A stretch of 64,000 nt of DNA. Origin: CAYULW01 sp964445815 (GTDB lineage: Bacteria; Bacteroidota; Bacteroidia; Flavobacteriales_E; Vicingaceae). Below, piece after piece: positions 1 through 8,021 of the stretch (positions are counted from its first letter, which is position 1; every line of letters starts with the position of its first letter). A program made the translations under genes and the position numbers. The notes under the pieces are model-generated. The model was not told where the DNA came from and did not search any database. It was given only the letters and a program-made list of their open reading frames with translations. The DNA lies in assembly GCA_964445815.1 (NCBI GenBank), contig CAYULW010000006.1:99382-163381 (forward strand), given 5' to 3'.

Positions 1-2
1 GT

Positions 3-125
3 AGTAATCTGGGACTAATTTTGATTAAACACTTAGTAATGAAGAATATATTTGAAAGATTTCAAGATTTAATTACCACATGGTTTATATCTGGATTAAG
101 AGGCATTTTTATTAATCTGCATTGA
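3..125 (+). CDS. C-terminal end of an unidentified protein (partial)
   Basis: A frame is open from the window edge to a TGA at 123-125, giving about 40 residues that end in GLRGIFINLH. It stops one base before the ATG of the phosphoesterase gene, which is how the other genes of this cluster are packed, so it is probably the tail of the preceding operon member. The fragment is too short to assign a family. It could also be chance open sequence, but a non-coding frame ending exactly at the next start would be a coincidence. Confidence 0.45.
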   Translation, partial: SNLGLILIKHLVMKNIFERFQDLITTWFISGLRGIFINLH

Positions 126-126
126 T

Positions 127-984
127 ATGGCCAATAAAAGAAGAAAAGTTGAGATTGTAGTTCTTTCTGATATTCATCTCGGCACTCGAGGATGCAATGC
201 AAAAGAATTGTTGCAGTACCTTCAAAGCATTAAACCTAAAATGGTCATTTTAAATGGAGATATTATAGATATCTGGCAATTCAAAAAAAGTTACTTTCCT
301 AAATCACATATGCTTGTTATAAAGCAGCTTGTTGCCTGGATGACAAAAGGAGTAAAAATATATTACATCACCGGGAATCATGATGAAATGCTCCGCAAGT
401 TTGTTGGATTTAAGCTAGGGTCTTTAAGAATTGTGAATAAAGTCATTTTACCTATTGGTGCTCAGAAAGCATGGTTCTTTCACGGTGATGTTTTTGATGT
501 AACGATGCAGTATTCAAAGTGGTTAGCAAAGCTAGGTTCGATTGGATATGATTTCTTGATAATGATCAATTTAATTGTTAATCGAATTTCTGAGCGCTTG
601 GGTAAAGGAAAAATTTCGTTGAGTAAAAAGATTAAGAATAGCGTAAAATCTGCAGTGAAATACATCAATAGTTTTGAGCAAACTGCTGCAGATATTGGCA
701 TAGAGAATGGGTACGATTATGTGATTTGCGGACATATACATCAACCTGAAATACGTGAGATCTCCAACTCAAAGGGTTCAATCACTTATTTAAATTCGGG
801 AGATTGGATAGAGAATTTAACATCGCTTGAGTACAATAATGGGAAATGGAGCATCTACAAATACGAACCATCTCATTACAGTTTTGAGATTATCTTTAAG
901 AATGAATCGTATACAAATAAAGAGCTTTTTCAACTTATGGTGGAGGAGTTTGGAGTACTTAGTAAAATATCATCAGCTAAATGA
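127..984 (+). CDS. LpxH-like UDP-2,3-diacylglucosamine diphosphatase / metallophosphoesterase
   Basis: Calcineurin-like phosphoesterase of 285 residues. All five metal-binding blocks are visible: SDIHLG (D15, H17), NGDIIDIW (D45), GNHDE (N84, H85), FHGD (H119) and CGHIHQP near residue 200. LpxH-family enzymes hydrolyse UDP-2,3-diacylglucosamine to lipid X at the inner face of the cytoplasmic membrane during lipid A synthesis. There is no signal peptide. The gene overlaps the next glycosyltransferase by 4 bp (ATGA), so they are probably co-transcribed and translationally coupled. Bacteroidota often carry more than one LpxH-like paralogue, so the exact substrate is inferred; an envelope phosphodiesterase with another substrate is possible. 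Confidence 0.8.
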   Translation: MANKRRKVEIVVLSDIHLGTRGCNAKELLQYLQSIKPKMVILNGDIIDIWQFKKSYFPKSHMLVIKQLVAWMTKGVKIYYITGNHDEMLRKFVGFKLGSLRIVNKVILPIGAQKAWFFHGDVFDVTMQYSKWLAKLGSIGYDFLIMINLIVNRISERLGKGKISLSKKIKNSVKSAVKYINSFEQTAADIGIENGYDYVICGHIHQPEIREISNSKGSITYLNSGDWIENLTSLEYNNGKWSIYKYEPSHYSFEIIFKNESYTNKELFQLMVEEFGVLSKISSAK

Positions 985-2018
985 AGATTCTATATGGCAT
1001 ACAAGGAACCGGTAATGGTCACATTTGTAGGGCAAAAGAGATCATACCTAGCTTTGAGAAGTATGGAGAAGTTGATGTGCTTTTGAGTGGCCTTCATTCT
1101 GAAATTAAATTACCTTTTGAGCTAAAATATCAATTTAAGGGTCTGGGTTTTGTTTTTGGAAAGAAGGGGGGGATAGACTATTTAAATACCTACCTGAAGA
1201 ATCATATTAATCGTTTTATTAAGGAAGTAAGATCATTTGATGTTTCCAAATATGATTTGATTGTTAGTGATTTTGAACCTATTACATCATGGGCTGCTCA
1301 TTTAAATAAAAAACCTTGTGTTGCTTTGAGCAATCAGTGTACATTATTATCAGACTCCATTCCCAAGCCGAAGAATGAAGACCTATTAGGTAAGATGGTT
1401 TTAAACTATTATGCACCAAGTACTGCAGAGTATGGATTTAGTTATAAGGCTCTAGAGCCGCATATATTTACTCCAATAATCAGAAAAGAAATTAGAGACT
1501 TATTTCCAGTAGAGGGCGAGCATTATACAGTTTACCTTCCGTCTTATAATGATCAACGTATTCAGAATGTATTATCACAGATAAAAGACATCAAGTGGGA
1601 AGTGTTTTCAAAAAACATCAAGAAGGATAAAACAATTGGAAACATCATGTTCAAGCCTGTTCAATCTGAAACTTTTATGGAAAGTTTTGCAAATTGTAAA
1701 GGAATTCTAACTGCAGCGGGTTTTGGAACTACTTCAGAAGCTTTGTATTTAAATAAAAAGTTGCTCGTTATTCCTCAAAAGCATCAGTTTGAGCAAAGTT
1801 GTAATGCGAAAATGTTAAAAGATTTAGGTGTTACAGTCGTAAAAAAATTAAAAGCCAAGCATTTACCAAAAATTGAAGAGTGGGTTAGGTCAGATGAGAA
1901 GGTGAGGATAGATTATCCTGATCAAACAGAACTTATTGTTGAAACAATTATTTATAACGAGTATTACAATAAGGACAATTATCTAGATTATATCACTTCT
2001 GATCAATATCAATTTTAA
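981..2018 (+). CDS. MurG/MJ1255-like glycosyltransferase
   Basis: Protein of 345 residues with a GT-B fold pattern. The N-terminus, with GIQGTGNGHICRAKEI, is the glycine-rich acceptor-side loop of the MJ1255/MurG-like group. The C-terminal half has AAGFGTTSEALYLNKK, followed by a PQKHQFEQ block, which is the usual nucleotide-sugar binding region. It probably adds a sugar to a lipid or glycan acceptor at the cytoplasmic face. It overlaps the upstream phosphoesterase by 4 bp and lies 9 bp before a GH1 gene, which suggests a small glycolipid operon. Donor and acceptor are not determinable from sequence. Confidence 0.75.
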   Translation: MKILYGIQGTGNGHICRAKEIIPSFEKYGEVDVLLSGLHSEIKLPFELKYQFKGLGFVFGKKGGIDYLNTYLKNHINRFIKEVRSFDVSKYDLIVSDFEPITSWAAHLNKKPCVALSNQCTLLSDSIPKPKNEDLLGKMVLNYYAPSTAEYGFSYKALEPHIFTPIIRKEIRDLFPVEGEHYTVYLPSYNDQRIQNVLSQIKDIKWEVFSKNIKKDKTIGNIMFKPVQSETFMESFANCKGILTAAGFGTTSEALYLNKKLLVIPQKHQFEQSCNAKMLKDLGVTVVKKLKAKHLPKIEEWVRSDEKVRIDYPDQTELIVETIIYNEYYNKDNYLDYITSDQYQF

Positions 2019-2027
2019 CCTTAATCA

Positions 2028-3365
2028 TTGCACTCGTCTGATTTTCCGGAAAACTTTATTTGGGGTGTGGCTAGCTCTGCTTATCAAACGGAAGGTTTTG
2101 CGGGCTTAGATGGAAAGGGAAAATCAATTTGGGACCAGTTCTCAAACAAAAAAGGTAAAGTGAAATTCAATCAAAATGCTGATCAGGCGAATGAGTTTTA
2201 TATCAGATACCCTGAAGACATTAGATTGCTAAGAGAAATGAATTGTCGTCACTTTCGGTTCTCAATTGCATGGACGAGAATCTTTCCAGATGGAAAAGGT
2301 AGGGTGAACAATAAAGGAATTGAGTTTTATAACAAACTCATAGATGAATGTCTGCAAAATGGAATTCAACCATGGATTACATTGTATCACTGGGATCTGC
2401 CTCTTGAGCTGCAAAAGGGAGGTGGTTGGATGAATCGCGATATTGTTGAATGGTTTACGGAGTATGTAGAAGTGTGTATCAAGGCTTTTGGTGATCGGGT
2501 GAAGCACTGGATGGTTTTAAATGAACCAACTGCATATACTGGTTTAGGCTATTTTATGGGAATTCATGCACCGGGAGTAAAAGGTCTTAAATCTTTTCTG
2601 CCTGCAGTGCATCATTCTGCATTGGCTAATGCTATAGGAGGCAAAATGATCAGAGAATTAGACCCTGATGCTTATATAGGTACTACCTTTTCTTTTTCTC
2701 CAATAGAGTCCATTGATCAAAAATCAAAAAATATTGCGGCAAGAAATCGTGTTGATGCCTTGTTAAATCGGCTTTTTCTTGAACCACTTTTAGGGTATGG
2801 CTATCCATTAGAAACTTTACCAAGTTTCAAGCCAATTGAATCCTCTTTTTTAGAAGGAGATGAGGAAAACCTGTCATTTGATTTTGACTTTATTGGTGTA
2901 CAGAACTATTCCAGAGAAGTGGTAAAGTTCTCATACTTTACACCCTATGTCAATGCAAAGCTGGTGTCTGCAAAAAAAAGGAAACTGAAACAAACTGCAA
3001 TGGGGTGGGAAAATTATCCGGATTCCATACTTTCTATTGTAAAGCAGCTTAATACATATAAAAATATTCCCGACTTAATTATTACTGAGTCTGGAATTCC
3101 TCTTGAAGAAGAGTTGAAAGAAGACGTACGAGTTATGGATAAAGAAAGGGTAGAGTACTATCAGAAATACTTGTTTAATCTACTTTCTCTTACTAAAGAA
3201 TATGATAAGCTAAAGGGTTTTTTTGCTTGGACCAACACGGATAACTTTGAGTGGGCAGAGGGCTATCGTCCTAAGTTTGGATTAATTTCTATAAATAGGC
3301 AGAATCAAAAAAGAATCCCAAAGGATTCTTTTTATTGGTTTCAGAAATTCTTGAAAGAAACTTAA
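2028..3365 (+). CDS. Glycoside hydrolase family 1 (beta-glucosidase-like)
   Basis: Full-length GH1 barrel of 445 residues. It starts FPENFIWGVASSAYQTEG, with the substrate-binding Gln at 20 and HW at 121-122. The acid/base motif LNEP is at 164-167 (E166). The nucleophile motif reads ITESG at 352-356 (E354), where most members have ITENG. No signal peptide is seen, so it should be cytoplasmic. The only usable start is TTG at 2028, because an in-frame TAA lies two codons upstream. It follows a glycosyltransferase at 9 bp spacing and overlaps the convergent phoH gene by 4 bp. GH1 enzymes cleave beta-glycosides with retention, and some are transglycosidases. The natural substrate is unknown. Confidence 0.88.
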   Translation: MHSSDFPENFIWGVASSAYQTEGFAGLDGKGKSIWDQFSNKKGKVKFNQNADQANEFYIRYPEDIRLLREMNCRHFRFSIAWTRIFPDGKGRVNNKGIEFYNKLIDECLQNGIQPWITLYHWDLPLELQKGGGWMNRDIVEWFTEYVEVCIKAFGDRVKHWMVLNEPTAYTGLGYFMGIHAPGVKGLKSFLPAVHHSALANAIGGKMIRELDPDAYIGTTFSFSPIESIDQKSKNIAARNRVDALLNRLFLEPLLGYGYPLETLPSFKPIESSFLEGDEENLSFDFDFIGVQNYSREVVKFSYFTPYVNAKLVSAKKRKLKQTAMGWENYPDSILSIVKQLNTYKNIPDLIITESGIPLEEELKEDVRVMDKERVEYYQKYLFNLLSLTKEYDKLKGFFAWTNTDNFEWAEGYRPKFGLISINRQNQKRIPKDSFYWFQKFLKET

Positions 3366-4702
3366 AGAAGGTCATTCGCCACATTGGCCAACTCAGATCT
3401 CTCACCTTTTTCCAATGCCACATGAGCATATAACTTATTTCCCTTAACTCTATCAATTAAGTAAGATAGCCCATTACTATGTTCATCTAGATAAGGTGTA
3501 TCAATCTGGTTAATATCGCCTGTAAATATCATTTTGGTATTCTCACCGGCTCTTGTAATGATTGTCTTTACTTCATGAGGAGTAAGATTCTGTGCTTCGT
3601 CTACAATAAATATGATATCCGATAAACTCCTCCCTCTAATATAGGCCAATGGAGTGATGATGATTTTCTCATTCTTTTGCATCTCAACAATTTGCTTGTG
3701 CTTTTTGTCCATCTCACTAAACTGGTTCTTGATGAACTTCAAGTTATCCCAAAGTGGCTCCATGTAAGGATTGATCTTATCCTTTATATCTCCGGGAAGA
3801 TAGCCTATATCTTTATTACTAAGCGGAACGATAGGTCTTGCAAGTATTATCTGCTTAAAATTTCTTCTTTGTTCTACTGCACCGGCAAGGGCTAAAAGTG
3901 TTTTTCCGGTTCCCGCAACTCCTTGAATAGTTACAAGTTTAATTTCAGGGTTTAAAATGGCATGGAGTGCAAAAGCTTGCTCGGCATTTTTTGGTACCAC
4001 GCCATAGGCATTGATCTTCTCAACTCTATCTAAACGATCTTCAATAGGGTTATAGAACGCTAAACTTGAAGCCTTTCCGTTTTTTAGAATATAAAAATGA
4101 TTGTTTGGGAGTTTTTTCCCAATAAGATTATAGTCTTCAAGATACCCTTTTTCATAGATTTCTTTAATTACCTCGCTTGGTAAATTTTCTATTTTATCCT
4201 TGCCCAGATGTAAATCAGAAACATCTTTAATGCGTCCTGTAATATAATCTTGAGCAGTAATGTTTAACGCTTTCGCTTTAATCCGAAGGTTGATGTCTTT
4301 TGTAACGAGAATTACTTTTTTATCTTTTTCTTCTTCTTGCAGAGATAAGGCGGCATTGAGAATTTTGTGGTCTCCTTTTTTATCATCAAAAATCTGCACG
4401 GCATTTTGTTCCAGATTTTTACTGCTAAAAACAATCTTAAAGAAGGATTTTTTGTTGTTTCCTAAAGGAATCCACTCTTGTAAGGTATGATTTTCTGATA
4501 ATTTATCAACTATTCTCGTGAATTCTCTCGCTTCAAAATTCTTGGTGTCATTTCCTCTTTTAAAATTATCAAGCTCTTCTAAAACGGTTATCGGAATAGC
4601 AATGTCATTATCCTCAAAGTTGAGAAAGGAATTATGGTCATGAATAATTACAGAAGTATCTAAAACGTATATTTTTTTTTGAGATTTTTTCTTTCTCGGC
4701 AT
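3362..4702 (-). CDS. PIN-PhoH family ATPase
   Basis: Two-domain protein of 446 residues. Residues 10-155 form a PIN-type nuclease domain with acidic residues D15, E42/E43 and D136 in the expected order. Residues about 240-446 are a PhoH-type P-loop ATPase with Walker A GVAGTGKT at 261-268 and Walker B IIFIVDEAQ at 363-371. PIN-PhoH proteins are proposed to be ATP-driven RNA-unwinding nucleases in the cytoplasm; phosphate control is a historic label. The gene lies downstream of kdtA on the same strand, with 109 bp between that holds an AT-rich inverted repeat. It ends inside the last codons of the GH1 gene. Confidence 0.9.
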   Translation of the reverse strand: MPRKKKSQKKIYVLDTSVIIHDHNSFLNFEDNDIAIPITVLEELDNFKRGNDTKNFEAREFTRIVDKLSENHTLQEWIPLGNNKKSFFKIVFSSKNLEQNAVQIFDDKKGDHKILNAALSLQEEEKDKKVILVTKDINLRIKAKALNITAQDYITGRIKDVSDLHLGKDKIENLPSEVIKEIYEKGYLEDYNLIGKKLPNNHFYILKNGKASSLAFYNPIEDRLDRVEKINAYGVVPKNAEQAFALHAILNPEIKLVTIQGVAGTGKTLLALAGAVEQRRNFKQIILARPIVPLSNKDIGYLPGDIKDKINPYMEPLWDNLKFIKNQFSEMDKKHKQIVEMQKNEKIIITPLAYIRGRSLSDIIFIVDEAQNLTPHEVKTIITRAGENTKMIFTGDINQIDTPYLDEHSNGLSYLIDRVKGNKLYAHVALEKGERSELANVANDLL

Positions 4703-4729
4703 ATGGCTTATTATAAAGTGTATGAAGTA

Positions 4730-4752
4730 AATCTAATTGTTAAAATTAGATT
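4730..4752. repeat. Inverted repeat between kdtA and phoH
   Basis: Arms AATCTAATT (4730-4738) and AATTAGATT (4744-4752) are perfectly complementary around a 5-base centre. The structure lies 28 bp upstream of the phoH start. It has no T-run on either side in the direction of transcription, so an operator or mRNA hairpin is more likely than a terminator. The function is not known. Confidence 0.5.
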
Positions 4753-4811
4753 GATGTTAGAGAAAGAAATAAAGTAATTAACCTTTTTTTCTTGAAAAGA
4801 TATTCGATTAA

Positions 4812-6053
4812 TTAACTTTTACTTAACAGTTGAACGTTTTGGAGATAATTAAAAAAGACATCAGTCGCACCTATGTGCTGTGCACAATATTGATTTGCAG
4901 CTTTACTAGACTCACTTAGCATTTTCGGGTCATTCAATAAATTTTGAATTTGTATAATGATGTCGCCTGCATTTTTTTTCGAGAATGCTGCTCCGCAGTT
5001 TATTAAATCTTTTGCTTCTTTAAACTTTTTATAATTTGGTCCAAAGATTGTTGGACAGCCATAAATAGCTGCTTCTAAGGTGTTGTGAATTCCCTTGCCA
5101 AATCCACCTCCGATAATGGCTATTTTTCCATAACGATAGAGTTTTGATAGCAACCCTATTGAGTCAATAATCAAAACATTTTCTTTCTTAGAGGAGACTT
5201 TACCTTTGGAATGAAAAATGGCTTTCTCGCCAAATAGCTTATCAAGATATTTTCTTTTACTATCATTGACTTCATGTGGTGCAATAATTATTTTGAGATG
5301 AGGATCAGTGTCTATTAGCTCCTTTGCTAGCATTTCTTCATGCGGCCAAGAACTTCCAAAAATGACTGCCTTTTCTCTATCTAAGAAAGTATCTATGATC
5401 GCATCTGAAAAAGGTTCTGCACTTAACTTTTGAACCTGATCAAACCTTGTATCACCTGAAACAGTGTAATTGTTGTAACCAATCGATTCAAGCAGTTTTG
5501 CAGATACAGAGTTTTGAATAAAGAAGTGCTGAAAGTGTGTCAATTGATGTGCAAACCATTTGCCGTACCATTTAAAAAAGTGTTGCTTCTTCCTAAATAT
5601 ACCGGAAACCAAAAAGCAGGGGATGCCTGATTTACTTAATTGTAAAAGGTAGTTAAACCAAAACTCATACTTTATGAATACAGCAAGGTCCGGCTGAATG
5701 TTTTGAATGAATTTTATCGCTTTCTTAGAAGTATCAATCGGTAAATAAAAAACATGGTCGGCATGTTCATAATTACTTCTTATTTCGTAGCCGGAAGGCG
5801 AAAAAAAAGTCAGTATGACTTCAAACTGATGCTTCAACTTAAATTGATCAATCAAAGGGCGTGCTTGTTCAAATTCGCCCAGTGATGCGCAATGAATCCA
5901 AACCCGCTTTGACTTTTTTTCTATGACGGTTTCAAGAAGCTTGGCCTGCTTTTTTCGACCTGATATCCACTTCCTAGCTTTTTCATTGAACAATGCTGCC
6001 AGTTGAATGAACAAATGATACAACCGTATTGAAAGTGTATAAAGAAGTCGCAC
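4812..6053 (-). CDS. waaA: 3-deoxy-D-manno-octulosonic acid (Kdo) transferase
   Basis: Protein of 413 residues matching KdtA/WaaA, the GT30 enzyme that transfers Kdo from CMP-Kdo to lipid IVA at the inner face of the cytoplasmic membrane. A hydrophobic, membrane-associated N-terminal helix (about 1-25) is followed by the family motif WIHCASLGEFEQARP, where E60 is the catalytic base by analogy. The C-terminal block GGGFGKGIHNTLEAAIYG and GPNYKKFKEA binds the nucleotide-sugar. Length is normal. It starts 8 bp after the stop of the small beta-barrel gene, so both are probably in one reverse operon. Whether it adds one or two Kdo residues cannot be told. Confidence 0.95.
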   Translation of the reverse strand: MRLLYTLSIRLYHLFIQLAALFNEKARKWISGRKKQAKLLETVIEKKSKRVWIHCASLGEFEQARPLIDQFKLKHQFEVILTFFSPSGYEIRSNYEHADHVFYLPIDTSKKAIKFIQNIQPDLAVFIKYEFWFNYLLQLSKSGIPCFLVSGIFRKKQHFFKWYGKWFAHQLTHFQHFFIQNSVSAKLLESIGYNNYTVSGDTRFDQVQKLSAEPFSDAIIDTFLDREKAVIFGSSWPHEEMLAKELIDTDPHLKIIIAPHEVNDSKRKYLDKLFGEKAIFHSKGKVSSKKENVLIIDSIGLLSKLYRYGKIAIIGGGFGKGIHNTLEAAIYGCPTIFGPNYKKFKEAKDLINCGAAFSKKNAGDIIIQIQNLLNDPKMLSESSKAANQYCAQHIGATDVFFNYLQNVQLLSKS

Positions 6054-6061
6054 TCTAGATT

Positions 6062-6814
6062 TTAGTAATAATAAAATTCTTCTGAAGCTCTTTTCTTAAA
6101 GGGAATCATCCATCCCAATTTAATGCCATAATACAAATCGACTTTTGAGGCTTTGTCATAATCTCTTGTATCGTAATTATACTCCCTTCTGTTTTTAGTA
6201 AATGCCTGTCCCATCTCAAAACCACCATAAAAATTGAAAAGGTTTCTTTTTCCAAAATACTGAATACCAATAAATTGATTTGTAGCAATTCCTGAATGCA
6301 GACGGTCATAACCTTTAATATCCTCTTCTTCCAGTTGAAATACTGTGCCGTCTCGATAGTCAATTTTTATCTTATGTTGCAAATATCCTATTCCTGCCTG
6401 AAGCAGTATTCCGGAATTTGGATTTAGATTAAAAGCCCTGATAGTTTTACTAAACTGAATGAATGAATTGAATCCCCTTTGCTCATATATAATCTTTACA
6501 AGTTCTCCGTCTGAGTCGGTAGCGTCACCTGCTTCATTAATGACATCATTTAAGAGTCCGTTGACTTTTACTCTATTACTAAAAAGACCAGATGCGGAAA
6601 TCTTAACTTGCCAATTGTTTGCAAGCTTTAACCCGATAGCTCCGCCAACACTGTTAGACTGACTAAATCGCTCTTCCCAATCACCGCTTATACTGTAATA
6701 TCCATAGTCAAATGCGACAAAGAATATGGTTTGACTGCTGTCTGTGTTAGACTGACTAAAAGCATTTGTGTTAAATAAAATGCATATCAAACAGAGGAAT
6801 AAGGTCCTGATCAT
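6062..6814 (-). CDS. Small outer-membrane beta-barrel protein, function unknown
   Basis: Protein of 250 residues with a clear signal peptide (MIRTLFLCLICILFNTNAFSQS, cut after about residue 21). The mature part alternates polar and hydrophobic residues, with aromatic girdle-like segments (GGAIGLKL, LLQAGIGYLQHK, FYGGFEMGQAF, YYGIKLGWMIPF), which suggests an eight- to ten-strand outer-membrane barrel. The C-terminus ends EEFYYY rather than a textbook terminal Phe. It lies 8 bp upstream of kdtA, so it may be co-expressed with lipid A/core synthesis. No specific family was recognised. Confidence 0.7.
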   Translation of the reverse strand: MIRTLFLCLICILFNTNAFSQSNTDSSQTIFFVAFDYGYYSISGDWEERFSQSNSVGGAIGLKLANNWQVKISASGLFSNRVKVNGLLNDVINEAGDATDSDGELVKIIYEQRGFNSFIQFSKTIRAFNLNPNSGILLQAGIGYLQHKIKIDYRDGTVFQLEEEDIKGYDRLHSGIATNQFIGIQYFGKRNLFNFYGGFEMGQAFTKNRREYNYDTRDYDKASKVDLYYGIKLGWMIPFKKRASEEFYYY

Positions 6815-6862
6815 AGAACGAAATTACAAATACTTTTAGACAGGATTTAGAAGTAAAAACAT

Positions 6863-6870
6863 TATCTTCG
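6863..6870 (+). promoter_or_regulatory. Possible -7 box for the nucleotide-sugar operon
   Basis: TATCTTCG matches the Bacteroidota -7 consensus TAnnTTTG at all but one position and ends 18 bp before the ATG of the aminotransferase gene. No convincing -33 TTG was seen. This is the only -7-like site in the 74-bp divergent gap. Confidence 0.4.
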
Positions 6871-6888
6871 CGAGCCGAAAAAATAGCT

Positions 6889-8019
6889 ATGAATAACATT
6901 CAAATGGTTGACCTTAAAGGTCAATACAATAAGATAAAGGAAGAGCTTAACCCTAGAATACAAGCTATTTTGGATAGTGCTGCATTTATAAACGGTTCGG
7001 AAGTACATCGGTTTCAAAATGAACTTCAAGAATATCTGGGGGTTAAGCATGTTATTCCATGTGCTAACGGGACTGATGCTTTACAGGTAGCACTAATGGC
7101 ATTGGGTTTAAAAAAGGGAGATGAAGTCATTACCACAACTTTTACCTTTATAGCAACCGCAGAGGTCATTGCATTACTTGGGTTGACTCCTGTTTTAGTG
7201 GATGTAAATGAAGATGACTTTTTGATAAACGTCGAGGAAGTAAAAGCGGCGGTTACGGAAAAAACAAGAGCTATAATTCCGGTTCACTTGTTTGGCCAAT
7301 GTGCAAACATGAATGAGATAATGCAAATAGCAGAGGCTCATAACCTATTTGTTGTTGAAGATTGTGCACAGTCCATTGGAGCTCAAATTTGTTCAGAAGA
7401 CGGTGCAAAAGGAGCGTCGGGAACTATAGGTAACTTCGGATGTACATCATTCTTTCCATCGAAAAACTTGGGCTGTTACGGAGATGGAGGTGCTTTGTAT
7501 ACCAACGATGATCAGTTAGCTGATAAAGCCAGAGTAATTGTAAATCATGGCATGAAGGTACGTTACTATCATGATGAGATTGGGGTTAACTCCCGTTTAG
7601 ATAGCATTCAAGCTGCAGTATTAAGTGTTAAGCTTGCCAAGCTTGATGAATATATCACTTCAAGAAACGAAGCCGCTTCTTTCTACGATGAAGCTTTTAA
7701 GTCAATTAATGAGCTTCAGGTTCCGGCAAGAGTTAAGCATTCCAACCATGTATTTCATCAATATACGCTAAGAGTACTTAATGGGCGACGTGACGAATTG
7801 CAGAAGTTTTTAATGGACAATGGAATTCCTGCAATGATTTATTATCCGGTTCCTTTGCATCAACAGAAGGCTTACAAAGATGAAAGGTATCATGATGGCA
7901 GTTTTCCCAATTCAGAGCTATTAGCAAGCCAAGTCATTTCATTGCCTATGCATACAGAATTGGATGCTGAACAATTAAATTACATTAGTGAAAAAGTAAA
8001 AGAATTTTTTAGAAAATAA
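6889..8019 (+). CDS. DegT/DnrJ/EryC1/StrS (WbpE-like) nucleotide-sugar aminotransferase
   Basis: PLP-dependent fold-type I aminotransferase of 376 residues. Visible are the cofactor-binding CANGTDAL (58-65), the pyridoxal-stacking EDCAQS motif (157-162), and the Schiff-base lysine K192 in FFPSKNLGCYGDGG. The order and length match WbpE/WlbC, which converts a UDP-3-keto-GlcNAcA intermediate to the 3-amino sugar; FdtB/QdtB enzymes acting on dTDP-3-keto sugars look similar. It is the first gene of an eight-gene operon and is 2 bp from ugd. A WbpD-type acetyltransferase in the same operon supports a 3-acetamido sugar, but the 3-oxidase (WbpB) or 3,4-ketoisomerase (FdtA) that would make its substrate is not in this window. 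Confidence 0.88.
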   Translation: MNNIQMVDLKGQYNKIKEELNPRIQAILDSAAFINGSEVHRFQNELQEYLGVKHVIPCANGTDALQVALMALGLKKGDEVITTTFTFIATAEVIALLGLTPVLVDVNEDDFLINVEEVKAAVTEKTRAIIPVHLFGQCANMNEIMQIAEAHNLFVVEDCAQSIGAQICSEDGAKGASGTIGNFGCTSFFPSKNLGCYGDGGALYTNDDQLADKARVIVNHGMKVRYYHDEIGVNSRLDSIQAAVLSVKLAKLDEYITSRNEAASFYDEAFKSINELQVPARVKHSNHVFHQYTLRVLNGRRDELQKFLMDNGIPAMIYYPVPLHQQKAYKDERYHDGSFPNSELLASQVISLPMHTELDAEQLNYISEKVKEFFRK

Positions 8020-8021
8020 AT

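Noticed and set aside
480..701. 73-residue reverse frame inside the phosphoesterase gene, and similar shadows elsewhere
   Set aside because: They are antisense to strongly supported genes and match no family.
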